From contig CAMLDY010000001.1 of NCBI GenBank assembly GCA_946478895.1, positions 1 through 64,000 on the forward strand: DNA of 64,000 bases, written 5' to 3'. A program made the position numbers and the translations under genes. This DNA is from an uncultured Gemmatimonadota bacterium (GTDB lineage: Bacteria > Gemmatimonadota > Gemmatimonadetes > Gemmatimonadales > Gemmatimonadaceae). The notes below the pieces were generated by a model, which saw only the letters and a program-made list of their open reading frames with translations, was not told where the DNA came from and made no database searches. The stretch's first letter is position 1. Each line of letters opens with the position of its first letter. Positions 1 to 7,877 of the stretch are shown here, one piece after another.

Positions 1-452
1 TTGTGATACGGATCGAGAATGACCATCAGCTTGTCGGTCGTCAGCGAGTTGAACGACCCGTTGTTGCCGTTGGAGTCCAGCAGCTGATCGCGCCGCGATA
101 CCGGCGCGCGAATCCCCTTCGCGCCCAGCGAGTCGTACATGCGCGCCCCGATGTACAGCGCGCGCTCGTCGTAGAGCACCCGCACCTCGGTCCGCTGACT
201 CGGCGCAGCCCCTTCCTTGGGTTGCTGCTGGTGAAACTCGGTGATCGGGGTCGCGCGCGACCACGCGCTCTCGTCCAGCTTGCCATCGATGCTGATGGAG
301 CCTGATACGGGTGTAGCGGTCGCGACGGGCAGCGCACTCGAACTGGTTTGGATTGCAGGCGTCGCTTTCGTCGTTTGGGCGTTCGATGCGGTAGTGGCCA
401 GCGTGGCCAGCGACGCCACGGCCAGTGTCGAGCGGTAAAGCCTTCTCTTCAT
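1..452 (-). CDS. DUF5916/CBM9-like outer membrane protein, N-terminal part (runs off window)
   Basis: This is the first ~150 codons of a minus-strand gene that continues beyond base 1. The ATG at 452-450 is followed by a Sec signal peptide (MKRRLYRSTLAVASLATLA..., cleavage probably after SNA). A CBM9-like module follows with the typical ISIDGKLDESAW opening and a strand reading VRVLYDERALYIGARMYD. In the DUF5916 family this module sits in front of a predicted outer-membrane beta-barrel; that part is outside the window, so the family call rests on the N-terminus only. The molecular function of such proteins is not established. Confidence 0.8.
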   Translation of the reverse strand, partial: MKRRLYRSTLAVASLATLATTASNAQTTKATPAIQTSSSALPVATATPVSGSISIDGKLDESAWSRATPITEFHQQQPKEGAAPSQRTEVRVLYDERALYIGARMYDSLGAKGIRAPVSRRDQLLDSNGNNGSFNSLTTDKLMVILDPYH

Positions 453-612
453 TGATGTTCCGGACGGTGGGTCTATGACTTGGACAGGTTATCTACGAGA
501 TCGGTTTGAATTCTGTTTCGCTGTCGCCGGCATCGTGTCGAAGCGACCCCCGGGCGGATCGTGTTAATTTCCCGCCAGTTACCGGACAGTGCCTCACTCC
601 GGCGTCGTCAAA

Positions 613-1605
613 ATGACACCTACTCTGGAATCAACCCGCCACGCCACGCGGCTGCCTTCGCTCGCGGACCTGGAGTCCGCTGCAGCGTTGGTTTACCGAT
701 CGATGTCGCCGACGCCGCAGTATCGGTGGCCCCTCCTCGATCAGCGAGCCGGGGCAGCGGTGTGGGTCAAGCACGAGAATCACGCACCAACGGGCGCCTT
801 CAAGGTTCGCGGCGGCCTCGTTTACATGGACGAGCTATGCAGCGATGGCTCTCGACCGGCCGGTGTAGTCTCCGCCACCCGCGGAAATCATGGACAGTCG
901 GTTGGATTTGCCGCTCGTCAGTTCAAGGTGCCGGCCGCCGTCGTCGTTCCATTCGGCAACAGTGTCGACAAGAACGCCGCGATGCGGGCTTTGGACGTCG
1001 AAGTCATCGAGCGCGGTCACGACTTCCAGGCCTCGGTCGAGGCCGCCGATGAGATTGCCGCCGACCGCGGCTGGCACCGTTTCCCGTCCTTCCATCCCGC
1101 GCTCGTGCGCGGAGTTGGAACTTACGCGCTCGAGCTTCTCCGTGCCGTCCCCGACCTCGACACCGTCTACGTGCCGGTCGGAATGGGCAGCGGACTTTGT
1201 GGCACCATCGCCGCACGCGACGCCCTCGGCGCTCGTGCAAACATTGTCGCGGTCGTCGCGGAGAAAGCGCCGGCCTTTGCGTTGTCGATCGCACAGAACC
1301 GCGTCGTGTCGCACGAAGTGACGACCCGCATCGCCGACGGAATGGCGTGCCGCATCCCCGACAAGGACGCGCTCGAGGTCGCCCGAAACGGTGTAGCGCG
1401 CGTCGTCACCGTGCGGGACGATGAAATCGAAGCCGCAATGCGCGCCTACTTCACTGACACCCACAATACTGTCGAAGGAGCAGGCGCGGCTGCACTCGCC
1501 GCGGCGCTCAAGGAGATTGAGACGATCCGCGGTCACCAGGTCGCCGTCATTCTCAGCGGCGCAAACGTGGACTCGCGGATTTTCTCAGGCATTCTCGAAA
1601 GCTGA
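613..1605 (+). CDS. Threonine/serine dehydratase family PLP enzyme
   Basis: A fold-type II pyridoxal-phosphate enzyme of about 330 residues. The PLP lysine lies in PTGAFKVRGG (near residue 60), the family's S/AFKxRG motif. The SATRGNHGQSVGF loop that binds the substrate carboxylate and a Gly-rich VPVGMGSGLCGT phosphate loop are also visible. Length fits catabolic threonine dehydratase, serine racemase or threo-3-hydroxyaspartate ammonia-lyase. There is no C-terminal ACT regulatory domain, so it is not a classic biosynthetic IlvA. The ATG at 613 is preferred; an in-frame GTG at 589 would add eight residues. It is divergent from the DUF5916 gene, with about 160 bases between them. Confidence 0.85.
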   Translation: MTPTLESTRHATRLPSLADLESAAALVYRSMSPTPQYRWPLLDQRAGAAVWVKHENHAPTGAFKVRGGLVYMDELCSDGSRPAGVVSATRGNHGQSVGFAARQFKVPAAVVVPFGNSVDKNAAMRALDVEVIERGHDFQASVEAADEIAADRGWHRFPSFHPALVRGVGTYALELLRAVPDLDTVYVPVGMGSGLCGTIAARDALGARANIVAVVAEKAPAFALSIAQNRVVSHEVTTRIADGMACRIPDKDALEVARNGVARVVTVRDDEIEAAMRAYFTDTHNTVEGAGAAALAAALKEIETIRGHQVAVILSGANVDSRIFSGILES

Positions 1606-1624
1606 CTGACCCGTCGTGATGTCG

Positions 1625-3091
1625 TCAGCCGACTGAGAACACTCCGTTGGTGGCGTCGATCTCGATCACGCCGGCCGACGCGACGTCGCTTCCCAAAACG
1701 CCGTCGCACCCGATCAGGCTGGAATAGGTCGGCCCATACACTATCACATCCTCCAGCTCGATCGGCCTTCCGGCGATGCTGAGTGACAGCGTCGGGATCT
1801 TCCGGTTGGTGGAGGTACCGGTGCTGGCGATACCGAATACCCGGGCGGTCGCCATCGTCGTCGCGACACCAAGCTTCTCGAGGACGGTAGCGTTCAGGAA
1901 GGTCGATTGTGCGCCGGTGTCGAGCGAGAGATGCAGCGAGGTCCCCTGCTTCGAGCGAACCTCGACCATCGGCTCACCCATCCATATCAGATTTTGCGCG
2001 CCGGTGCCGGCGGTTCCCAGCCACTCCGGCTTGGCAAACGTGACCGTGTTCTTCTGGAAATTCAGAACCACGTCGAACTGACGGATGAAATCCCAGCCGA
2101 GTATGCCGTCGACGGGATAGCCCCTGATCTGTCCGCCATCGCGCGATGTCTTCACCTTCATCATCGACTCGTCGATGATGATCGCCGGCGTATTGAGCAG
2201 CTTGATCCCGCCAACTTCGATGGTGCGCACCAGTGCAGGTCGCACTCGAGCCAGGCCGGCGAAGGTTCTCACCTGCAGTGTTTCCGCCGCGATAACCGGG
2301 ATGCTGGCCGCGGCTGCAACGTCCGAGCTGACGACGGTCATGCTCGAGCCGGTGTCGAGCCAGAATTCGTATTCCTTTCCGTTGACGGTTACGCGAATCG
2401 CCGGAGTTCCCGCTTTGGTAACCCGCAGCGGCAAGGTGACTGGTGCACTCGGAAACGTCGTCACCTGCGACTCGATATTTGCGAACGCGCGACCCCATTG
2501 CTCGAGCGCGGCTGTCGTCACTCTGTCCGATGCGACGAGCGCTGGGCTCGGCACCAGATCGCGCAACATCGCCCACTTGTGCTCGTACATGAGGGTGCGC
2601 GCCAGCAGAATCCGCGCAGCAACCGCGACGTTGATGTTCATCGCGCCCTCGCTCAGCTTCGCGAGCGAGTGTTCGGCCTGTTGCAGGTCACCGGCAGCCA
2701 GGGTCGAGATCGCTTCAGCGAGGCGCGATTCTTCGTCGCTTTTCGCAGCATTGCGCGACGCGCTCAGATCGAGATCTGAAACCGCTGTCCAGAATGTGTC
2801 GGAATAGGCGGCCGACACATTGTTCTTCGCTACCGATGTCGCGGATGCATCCACACCGGCGCGCGGCGGAAGGGAATCGACGCTTCCGTCCAAAGGTTGC
2901 GTCGCCGATCCGCTCGGCAAAATCCTTTCTCGAAGTGCGATCAGGGAATCAGGATCGATCCTGCTGGAAGCTTCCGCTGAAACCGGCACCAGCAGTGCCA
3001 GCAGAGTTGCGATCGTCCACGCACGCGCAGTCAGACGCTGGAGTCGAACGAACCGCTCCAGTTCCCGCGCGTCAATGCAGGTTTGACGCAT
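1625..3091 (-). CDS. Retropepsin-like aspartyl protease with N-terminal helical region, exported
   Basis: A 488-residue protein with a hydrophobic export signal around residues 26-42 (TIATLLALLVPVSAEA). The N-terminal third is Ala-rich and probably a TPR-like helical region (AISTLAAGDLQQAEHSLAKL). Two pepsin-type active-site motifs follow: FWLDTGSSMTVV (Asp246) and LSLDTGAQSTFL (Asp391). A flap-like DGILGWDFIRQFDVVLNF segment lies between them and LIGCDGVLGSD near the end. The two DTG motifs in one chain suggest a tandem retropepsin fold acting as one bilobal protease. The substrate is unknown. The annotated ATG leaves a long charged n-region, so translation may begin a few codons downstream. 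Confidence 0.85.
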   Translation of the reverse strand: MRQTCIDARELERFVRLQRLTARAWTIATLLALLVPVSAEASSRIDPDSLIALRERILPSGSATQPLDGSVDSLPPRAGVDASATSVAKNNVSAAYSDTFWTAVSDLDLSASRNAAKSDEESRLAEAISTLAAGDLQQAEHSLAKLSEGAMNINVAVAARILLARTLMYEHKWAMLRDLVPSPALVASDRVTTAALEQWGRAFANIESQVTTFPSAPVTLPLRVTKAGTPAIRVTVNGKEYEFWLDTGSSMTVVSSDVAAAASIPVIAAETLQVRTFAGLARVRPALVRTIEVGGIKLLNTPAIIIDESMMKVKTSRDGGQIRGYPVDGILGWDFIRQFDVVLNFQKNTVTFAKPEWLGTAGTGAQNLIWMGEPMVEVRSKQGTSLHLSLDTGAQSTFLNATVLEKLGVATTMATARVFGIASTGTSTNRKIPTLSLSIAGRPIELEDVIVYGPTYSSLIGCDGVLGSDVASAGVIEIDATNGVFSVG

Positions 3092-3215
3092 GCGGCCCTC
3101 TCCGGATGGAATCGGAGCTCAGTGCGCTGGTGGGCCGTAGCTGCCATCTCCGATAACCAGATTAGACGAGAGGTCGTCGAAGAAAGTTTGTAAATGTTGT
3201 GTAAAGTCCTGCCAG

Positions 3216-3287
3216 AGGCGCCGGTCAGAATCGAACTGACGAATAGCAGATTTGCAGTCTGCCGCCTTACCACTTGGCCACGGCGCC
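3216..3287 (-). tRNA. tRNA-Cys (anticodon GCA)
   Basis: A 72-base cloverleaf on the minus strand. The acceptor stem GGCGCCG/CGGCGCC is perfect, with discriminator U and no encoded CCA. The anticodon stem GCAGA/TCTGC encloses the loop CTGCAAA with anticodon GCA. The T arm is GTCAG-TTCGATT-CTGAC. The gene begins 11 bases after the stop of the DUF4112 gene on the same strand, so it may be cotranscribed with it. It is the only tRNA gene I recognise in the window. Confidence 0.96.
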
Positions 3288-3298
3288 GTGCGTGAAAG

Positions 3299-3823
3299 TT
3301 ATCGGGTCAAGAGTCCCCAGAGCAATCGGGCAACGAAGATCCCGAGCGCTAGCCCCGCGCCGAGTATGACGATCAACGCGATCCCTGCCAGCACCAGAGA
3401 GCCCGTTATGTTGCGCGCCGCACCAGCCTGCGCACCGCGCGCGAGATGCCGCTCGAGCAACGCGACGTTTTTCGTGTTCGACTTCCACGCCGCGTCGAAT
3501 AGGTCGCCGAGCGCGGGCACTGCGCCGAGCAGAGTGTCGACCCCGATGTTCAGAATCATCCGCGCCAGTGTCAGTGTCGGAACTTCGGCGCGCGCCGCCT
3601 CGAGCACGATGTATCCCGAAAGCAGTGCGCCGATCAGATCACCGATCCCGGGAATCAAGCCCACGATCGGATCGAAGCCGATCTTCCAGCCGGTGCCTGG
3701 AATCGGGATCGAGTTGTCGAGCAGCTTCGAGAGCACTCTGACCCGACGTGTCCGGGACTCCGGGTCGTCCGCCAGAATTCCACTCCGATCGCGAACGACG
3801 ACTTTCTGATTGCTTCTGCTCAC
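3299..3823 (-). CDS. DUF4112 domain membrane protein
   Basis: About 174 residues from a GTG at 3823 that overlaps the stop of the upstream gene (GTGA), with a purine-rich GCGAGG stretch ahead of it. The sequence ESRTRRVRVLSKLLDNSIPIPGTG, then GFDPIVGLIPGIGDLIGALL, is characteristic of DUF4112. Hydrophobic segments lie around GALLSGYIVLEAA and in the C-terminal SLVLAGIALIVILGAGLALGIF. The function of the family is unknown. A longer reading from 3898 would run deep into the upstream gene and is less likely. It lies between the phosphoesterase lipoprotein gene and tRNA-Cys. Confidence 0.85.
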   Translation of the reverse strand: MSRSNQKVVVRDRSGILADDPESRTRRVRVLSKLLDNSIPIPGTGWKIGFDPIVGLIPGIGDLIGALLSGYIVLEAARAEVPTLTLARMILNIGVDTLLGAVPALGDLFDAAWKSNTKNVALLERHLARGAQAGAARNITGSLVLAGIALIVILGAGLALGIFVARLLWGLLTR

Positions 3824-6282
3824 CTCGCTGTCTGTACCTCGAGCGTGGACATCCGCGTCGGGCCGGGATAGGGCGCGTTGCCCTTGATCGCCCGCCACAG
3901 GATGCGATTGAACAAGTCCTCGTCCGCCATGTCCACCTCGTCCAGCGCCAGCTTCTTCGACGCTTCGGCAAGAGCGCCACGTTTCGGATTCTTCTGATCG
4001 AGTGGCACGCTCGAGCGCAGCGCCACGTACGGCGTCAGATCAGGCGTCGACTCCCAGATCTCCCGCAGTGGCCGGCTGTAGTGATCGAACTGCGACATCC
4101 GCGCGAGTCCGAGGATGTCCTCGATGGTGGCAATCACGTCGGTGGTGTTCGCAAACCGGTGGGACACACCCAACCTGTTGTACGCCGAAATGACCAGCAT
4201 CGGTGACCGGTGAGAATCGACGTGATCCGGACCGTCCTGCGCGTCGTCTTCGAGAACGAAGATCACCGTGTTCTTCCAGTACGGGCTGTTCGACACCGCT
4301 TCGACGATGCGGCCCAGCGCGAGATCGTTGTCCGCCATGTACGCGTGGGGAGTCGGTCGGCCAGCCGCGGCGCCCGAAGTGTGATCGTTCGGCAAATCCA
4401 TGATCTCGAGCGCTGGCAGATTTCCATCGCGCACGAATTGCCGGAAATCCGCGAGCCACACGTCGACACGAGCCTGATCGGGAATGTCCAGATTCCAGCC
4501 GGAGTACGCCGTGTTGGTGTGATCGATCAGCGCCTGTTTGGTGGGTGTGGTACGTACCGCGCTGCCCGCGGCCGGAGGATCGTCGGCTTCGCTGACGAAT
4601 TCGCCGTAGTCGCGATAGGTGATGCCTGCCCGCGCGGCGAGATTCCACAGGTAGCCGCTCGACGGCTCCGACACATCGTCTTCAGGAATTTCGTTTCGAT
4701 TCGTGCCCTGATAATCGTAGGTGCGGCCGTGTCCCGAGTAGTTCGACGGAATCGTCTTTTCCGCGTAGTCGGTCACGTACGCGGCAGTCGACCAGTTGTG
4801 ACCGTCAGGGCTCACCTCCGCGTTCACGAAAAAGCGATCGAAAATTCCGAATCGTTCCGCCAGCGCGTGATGATTGGGTGAGATCGCGCGCGGGAAGAAC
4901 ACCAGCGAGGAATCGCCGTCCGCCTGGCTGAGATCGCCGAACACCTGGTCGTAGGTCCGATTTTCCTTGATGATGTAGATGACGTGCTCGAACGGCGGAT
5001 AGCGCTTCGCCGGCTGCGCCGCGTTCCAGCCGTTCGCGCTCGCGACACGACCCGACCACGTCGTCAGCTCCGCCGCGCCCGCCCCGACTGCTGGCACGAT
5101 CGTCAGAGTGCCATTGATCTGGCCAAGCGTGTAGTCAGTCGTGTGCGGCGGCATTCGCTGTCCCGGCTGCCAGTGCCCGGGATTCGGTGCCGTGCCACGC
5201 CCCTTTCCGTTCACGACAAGCAGATCGTTGCCATCCGCCGTCACCGCCGATGGATACCAGCCGACCGGAATTCGGCCGATCAGACCGTCGTTCCCCGTCG
5301 CGGTGCTCGCGCCGGATGTCGCAGCGGACAAATCAAAAACAGCAACCGCGTTGTTGTCCGCTTCCGCGACGAATAGTCGCGCGCCATTCGATGACAGAGC
5401 CAGCGCATTGGGAGTACTGCCTTCCCCCGTCGCCGCGGGCGATGCGTCGCTGAGCGTCGCGATGACCTCGCGGCTGCGCGTGTCGATGACGTTGATCCGA
5501 TCCGTGCTTCCCGACGCAACGAACAGCCGCGACCCGTCGCCATTGAGCAGCACTGCCGAAGGATGCCGCGCTACCTTGATGCGCGTCCCCTGGCTCAGCG
5601 ATCCACTCTGTGCCGCGCCGAACGCCGAAACCGTCGAGCCACCCCACGCCGACACGAAGACGGTCCCACCCGGCGCAACCGCAACACCATATGGATAGCG
5701 CTCGGTCGCCAGTCTCTGGACGACCCGTCGCGTGCCGAGATCTATGACTGCGACGGAGTCAGCAAGATTCTCTGCCGCGTAGAGAGTACGGCCATCCCGC
5801 GAAATCGCGATCCCGGCAGGATAATGTGTACCGCTGTGATTGGGCTGCTTGACCCCGAGCTGGATGGAGTCGGCGAGCGTCGCGCGACCGCTGCTCCAGT
5901 CGAGCCGGTAAATCACATCCTGATTTCCACCCGACACGTACAGCGACCTGCCATCAGGACTGAACACGATACCGAGGAAAACCGCTGGCAGCGGCAAAGT
6001 CTGGAGCACCCGGCCCGAAGCTCGATCCACCACCTGGATTCCGTGCTCCCGCCAGCCGTTGAGCAGGACGACGATTCGATCTTTTTCGGGCGCGACGGCC
6101 ATCGCCAACGGCATCGAGCCGAGGTCGTACGAGTTGCCGGCGGGATCGAGCTGGGCACCGGTGGGCAGACGCCGCGGACCGGCGGGATCCCCAGCCGCAA
6201 TGTGCGCATTCGTGTGAGGCGATGGTGATCCGCACGCGGTCGCGAGCACGGCGGCGGCAAGTATCGGAAGACGTGTTTTCAT
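3820..6282 (-). CDS. YVTN beta-propeller / phosphoesterase (PF04185-type) fusion lipoprotein
   Basis: An 820-residue lipoprotein. The ATG at 6282 is chosen because it gives a signal peptide ending in the lipobox LATAC. Roughly residues 40-400 form a seven-bladed YncE/YVTN-like propeller with repeats such as SPDGRSLYVSGGNQDVI, SRDGRTLYAAENLADSVAVID and SSNGARLFVAEADNNAVAVFD. The C-terminal half is a phosphoesterase of the acid phosphatase/phospholipase C-like family, with YIIKENRTYDQVFGD, EVSPDGHNWS and FVLEDDAQDGPDHVDSHRS carrying likely metal ligands. A role in phosphate release from external phosphoesters is inferred from the family. It overlaps the DUF4112 gene by four bases, so the two are translationally coupled. 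Confidence 0.88.
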   Translation of the reverse strand: MKTRLPILAAAVLATACGSPSPHTNAHIAAGDPAGPRRLPTGAQLDPAGNSYDLGSMPLAMAVAPEKDRIVVLLNGWREHGIQVVDRASGRVLQTLPLPAVFLGIVFSPDGRSLYVSGGNQDVIYRLDWSSGRATLADSIQLGVKQPNHSGTHYPAGIAISRDGRTLYAAENLADSVAVIDLGTRRVVQRLATERYPYGVAVAPGGTVFVSAWGGSTVSAFGAAQSGSLSQGTRIKVARHPSAVLLNGDGSRLFVASGSTDRINVIDTRSREVIATLSDASPAATGEGSTPNALALSSNGARLFVAEADNNAVAVFDLSAATSGASTATGNDGLIGRIPVGWYPSAVTADGNDLLVVNGKGRGTAPNPGHWQPGQRMPPHTTDYTLGQINGTLTIVPAVGAGAAELTTWSGRVASANGWNAAQPAKRYPPFEHVIYIIKENRTYDQVFGDLSQADGDSSLVFFPRAISPNHHALAERFGIFDRFFVNAEVSPDGHNWSTAAYVTDYAEKTIPSNYSGHGRTYDYQGTNRNEIPEDDVSEPSSGYLWNLAARAGITYRDYGEFVSEADDPPAAGSAVRTTPTKQALIDHTNTAYSGWNLDIPDQARVDVWLADFRQFVRDGNLPALEIMDLPNDHTSGAAAGRPTPHAYMADNDLALGRIVEAVSNSPYWKNTVIFVLEDDAQDGPDHVDSHRSPMLVISAYNRLGVSHRFANTTDVIATIEDILGLARMSQFDHYSRPLREIWESTPDLTPYVALRSSVPLDQKNPKRGALAEASKKLALDEVDMADEDLFNRILWRAIKGNAPYPGPTRMSTLEVQTAR

Positions 6283-6332
6283 CGGCCCAAAGATGGCATT
6301 GACACCCAAATCTGCCAGTCTGATACTCCGCC

Positions 6333-6836
6333 ATGCGCACTGCATCGCCGAATACCCGAATCCAACCGGCTGTGAGAGCGGATGTGCCTCTCATCCGGTC
6401 CCTTATCCTCGAGCTCGCCGAGTACGAGCGCGCCATGCCTGGTGAAGCGCCCGTGACCGAGCAGGATCTGGATGAGACTCTCTTCGGCGACGATCCGGCG
6501 GCAGAGGTGCTCATCGCCTACCTCGATGCAGCGCCCGTCGGCTTCGCCCTCTTCTTTCACAACTATTCGACCTGGCTCGGCAAGCGCGGGATTTATCTCG
6601 AGGATCTGTTCGTGCGGCCGTCGGCCCGAAAGCACGGCGTCGGCTTCGCCCTCCTCAGGGAGATCGCGCGCATTGCTGTCGAGCGCGGTTGCGGGCGCGT
6701 CGACTGGTCGGTTCTCGACTGGAACGAGCTGGCGATCAACTTCTACAAGCGCATCGGCGCCAGGTCGATGGACGAATGGACCACTTTCCGTCTCACCGGC
6801 GACGCTCTCAGTCGCTTTGCCGCGATCGAAGACTGA
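6333..6836 (+). CDS. GNAT family N-acetyltransferase (diamine acetyltransferase-like)
   Basis: A 167-residue GNAT protein. Motif A is visible as YLEDLFVRPSARKHGVGFALLREIA (the R/Q-x-x-G-x-G/A acetyl-CoA loop is here RKHGVG). The downstream VDWSVLDWNELAINFYKRIGA resembles the spermidine/thialysine acetyltransferase (SAT1/SAT2) group. Acetylation of a small amine is therefore the best guess, not proven. The gene is divergent from the phosphoesterase lipoprotein gene, with only about 50 bases between the two starts. It converges on the endonuclease III gene. Confidence 0.85.
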   Translation: MRTASPNTRIQPAVRADVPLIRSLILELAEYERAMPGEAPVTEQDLDETLFGDDPAAEVLIAYLDAAPVGFALFFHNYSTWLGKRGIYLEDLFVRPSARKHGVGFALLREIARIAVERGCGRVDWSVLDWNELAINFYKRIGARSMDEWTTFRLTGDALSRFAAIED

Positions 6837-6853
6837 ACACCTGAGCCTCGGCG

Positions 6854-7537
6854 CTAGCGGTGCGCCGTCACGCCGACCTGCCGGCAGTATTCCAGCACCG
6901 GGCAGACCGAACATTTCGGGAGACGGCCGGTGCACACGTGCTTTCCAAATGGTACGAGCAGCCTGTTGATCTCCACCCAGTACTGGCGCGGCAGCTTTTT
7001 CTCCAGCGCCCGTCGCGTCGCGTCGGGATTCGGAGCGCGAACGAAACCCCAGCGGTTTGTAACCCGGTCCACGTGCACATCGACGCTGATCTCGGTCTCG
7101 CCGCAGGCAATGCCGAGAGTGAGGTTCGCGCACTTGGGACCAACCCCGCGGAATGATGTCATGACGTCGAAGTCGCAAGGCATTTCGCCGCCGTACTCCG
7201 CGACCACGCGCTTCGCCATCTCCCGGATGTTCATCGCCTTGGTCTCGTAGAAGCTCGCCGGCCTGATCAGCGACGCGATCTTCGGCGTACTGAGCTTGGC
7301 AACCGCTTCGGGGGTGGGTGCGGCGTTGTACAATCTCAGCGCGGCCGGAAGCGAAACTTCGTCCATCGTTCTGACGGATATTATGCATGCGGCGAGCTGA
7401 TGAAACGGCGTCGCGTAACCCTGCGCGGCGAGATCGAACATCGCCGCGTCCGCAAATTGCTTGACTTCCTGCCTTATGCGACGCAGAACTTCGTGGATGT
7501 CGAAAGCGCGCTTCTTCCGCCGGATGCTCGCTGCCAT
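6854..7537 (-). CDS. Endonuclease III-like DNA glycosylase/AP lyase
   Basis: A 227-residue HhH-GPD protein of the Nth family, acting in base excision repair of oxidised pyrimidines. The helix-hairpin-helix reads FRGVGPKCANLTLGIA, keeping the Lys of the GxGxK motif that forms the Schiff base. The catalytic Asp lies in ISVDVHVDRVTNRWG. The C-terminal iron-sulfur motif has spacing C-X6-C-X2-C-X5-C (VCTGRLPKCSVCPVLEYC). A basic N-terminal tail (MAASIRRKKRAF) precedes the usual start. The HhH sequence differs from the common LPGVGRKTA, so it may be a divergent paralogue rather than the main Nth. Confidence 0.9.
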   Translation of the reverse strand: MAASIRRKKRAFDIHEVLRRIRQEVKQFADAAMFDLAAQGYATPFHQLAACIISVRTMDEVSLPAALRLYNAAPTPEAVAKLSTPKIASLIRPASFYETKAMNIREMAKRVVAEYGGEMPCDFDVMTSFRGVGPKCANLTLGIACGETEISVDVHVDRVTNRWGFVRAPNPDATRRALEKKLPRQYWVEINRLLVPFGKHVCTGRLPKCSVCPVLEYCRQVGVTAHR

Positions 7538-7613
7538 GCATCATCAACCGGTGCAAGGACCCTTCCAGACTCCGTGTGTCAGGTAGTTCGCATCATCCGG
7601 TGAGAGCCCGCGG

Positions 7614-7877
7614 ATGATCTACGGTCGCCGACCTCGACAGATGGTGATCGTCTGGAGCGTTTCGCTCGGCGCGATCATTCTCATCCATTGGTTCGAGATG
7701 AACGCACCGGCGTTTCACTTTCTGCTGCTCCCCTTCTACTGGATCATCCTCGGCATCGCGTTTTTCATGACGTGGCGGTGGCTACGCGGGCGGTCGACGA
7801 AGGATCGCAGATCGGGAGATCGGCGGCGCGCCGATCGTCGCGACCACACCGAGGAGAATCCTACTTCGTCCGAATGA
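7614..7877 (+). CDS. Small membrane protein with basic C-terminus
   Basis: An 87-residue protein with two predicted membrane helices (MVIVWSVSLGAIILIHWF and FHFLLLPFYWIILGIAFFM). A strongly charged cytoplasmic tail follows, rich in Arg/Asp (STKDRRSGDRRRADRRDH). I do not recognise the family. The 3' end overlaps the convergent metalloprotease gene by 17 bases. Confidence 0.6.
   Translation: MIYGRRPRQMVIVWSVSLGAIILIHWFEMNAPAFHFLLLPFYWIILGIAFFMTWRWLRGRSTKDRRSGDRRRADRRDHTEENPTSSE

Noticed and set aside
6279..7556. A 425-codon minus-strand frame
   Set aside because: It covers the GNAT gene on the other strand and part of the endonuclease III gene in another frame; both of these have clear motifs.
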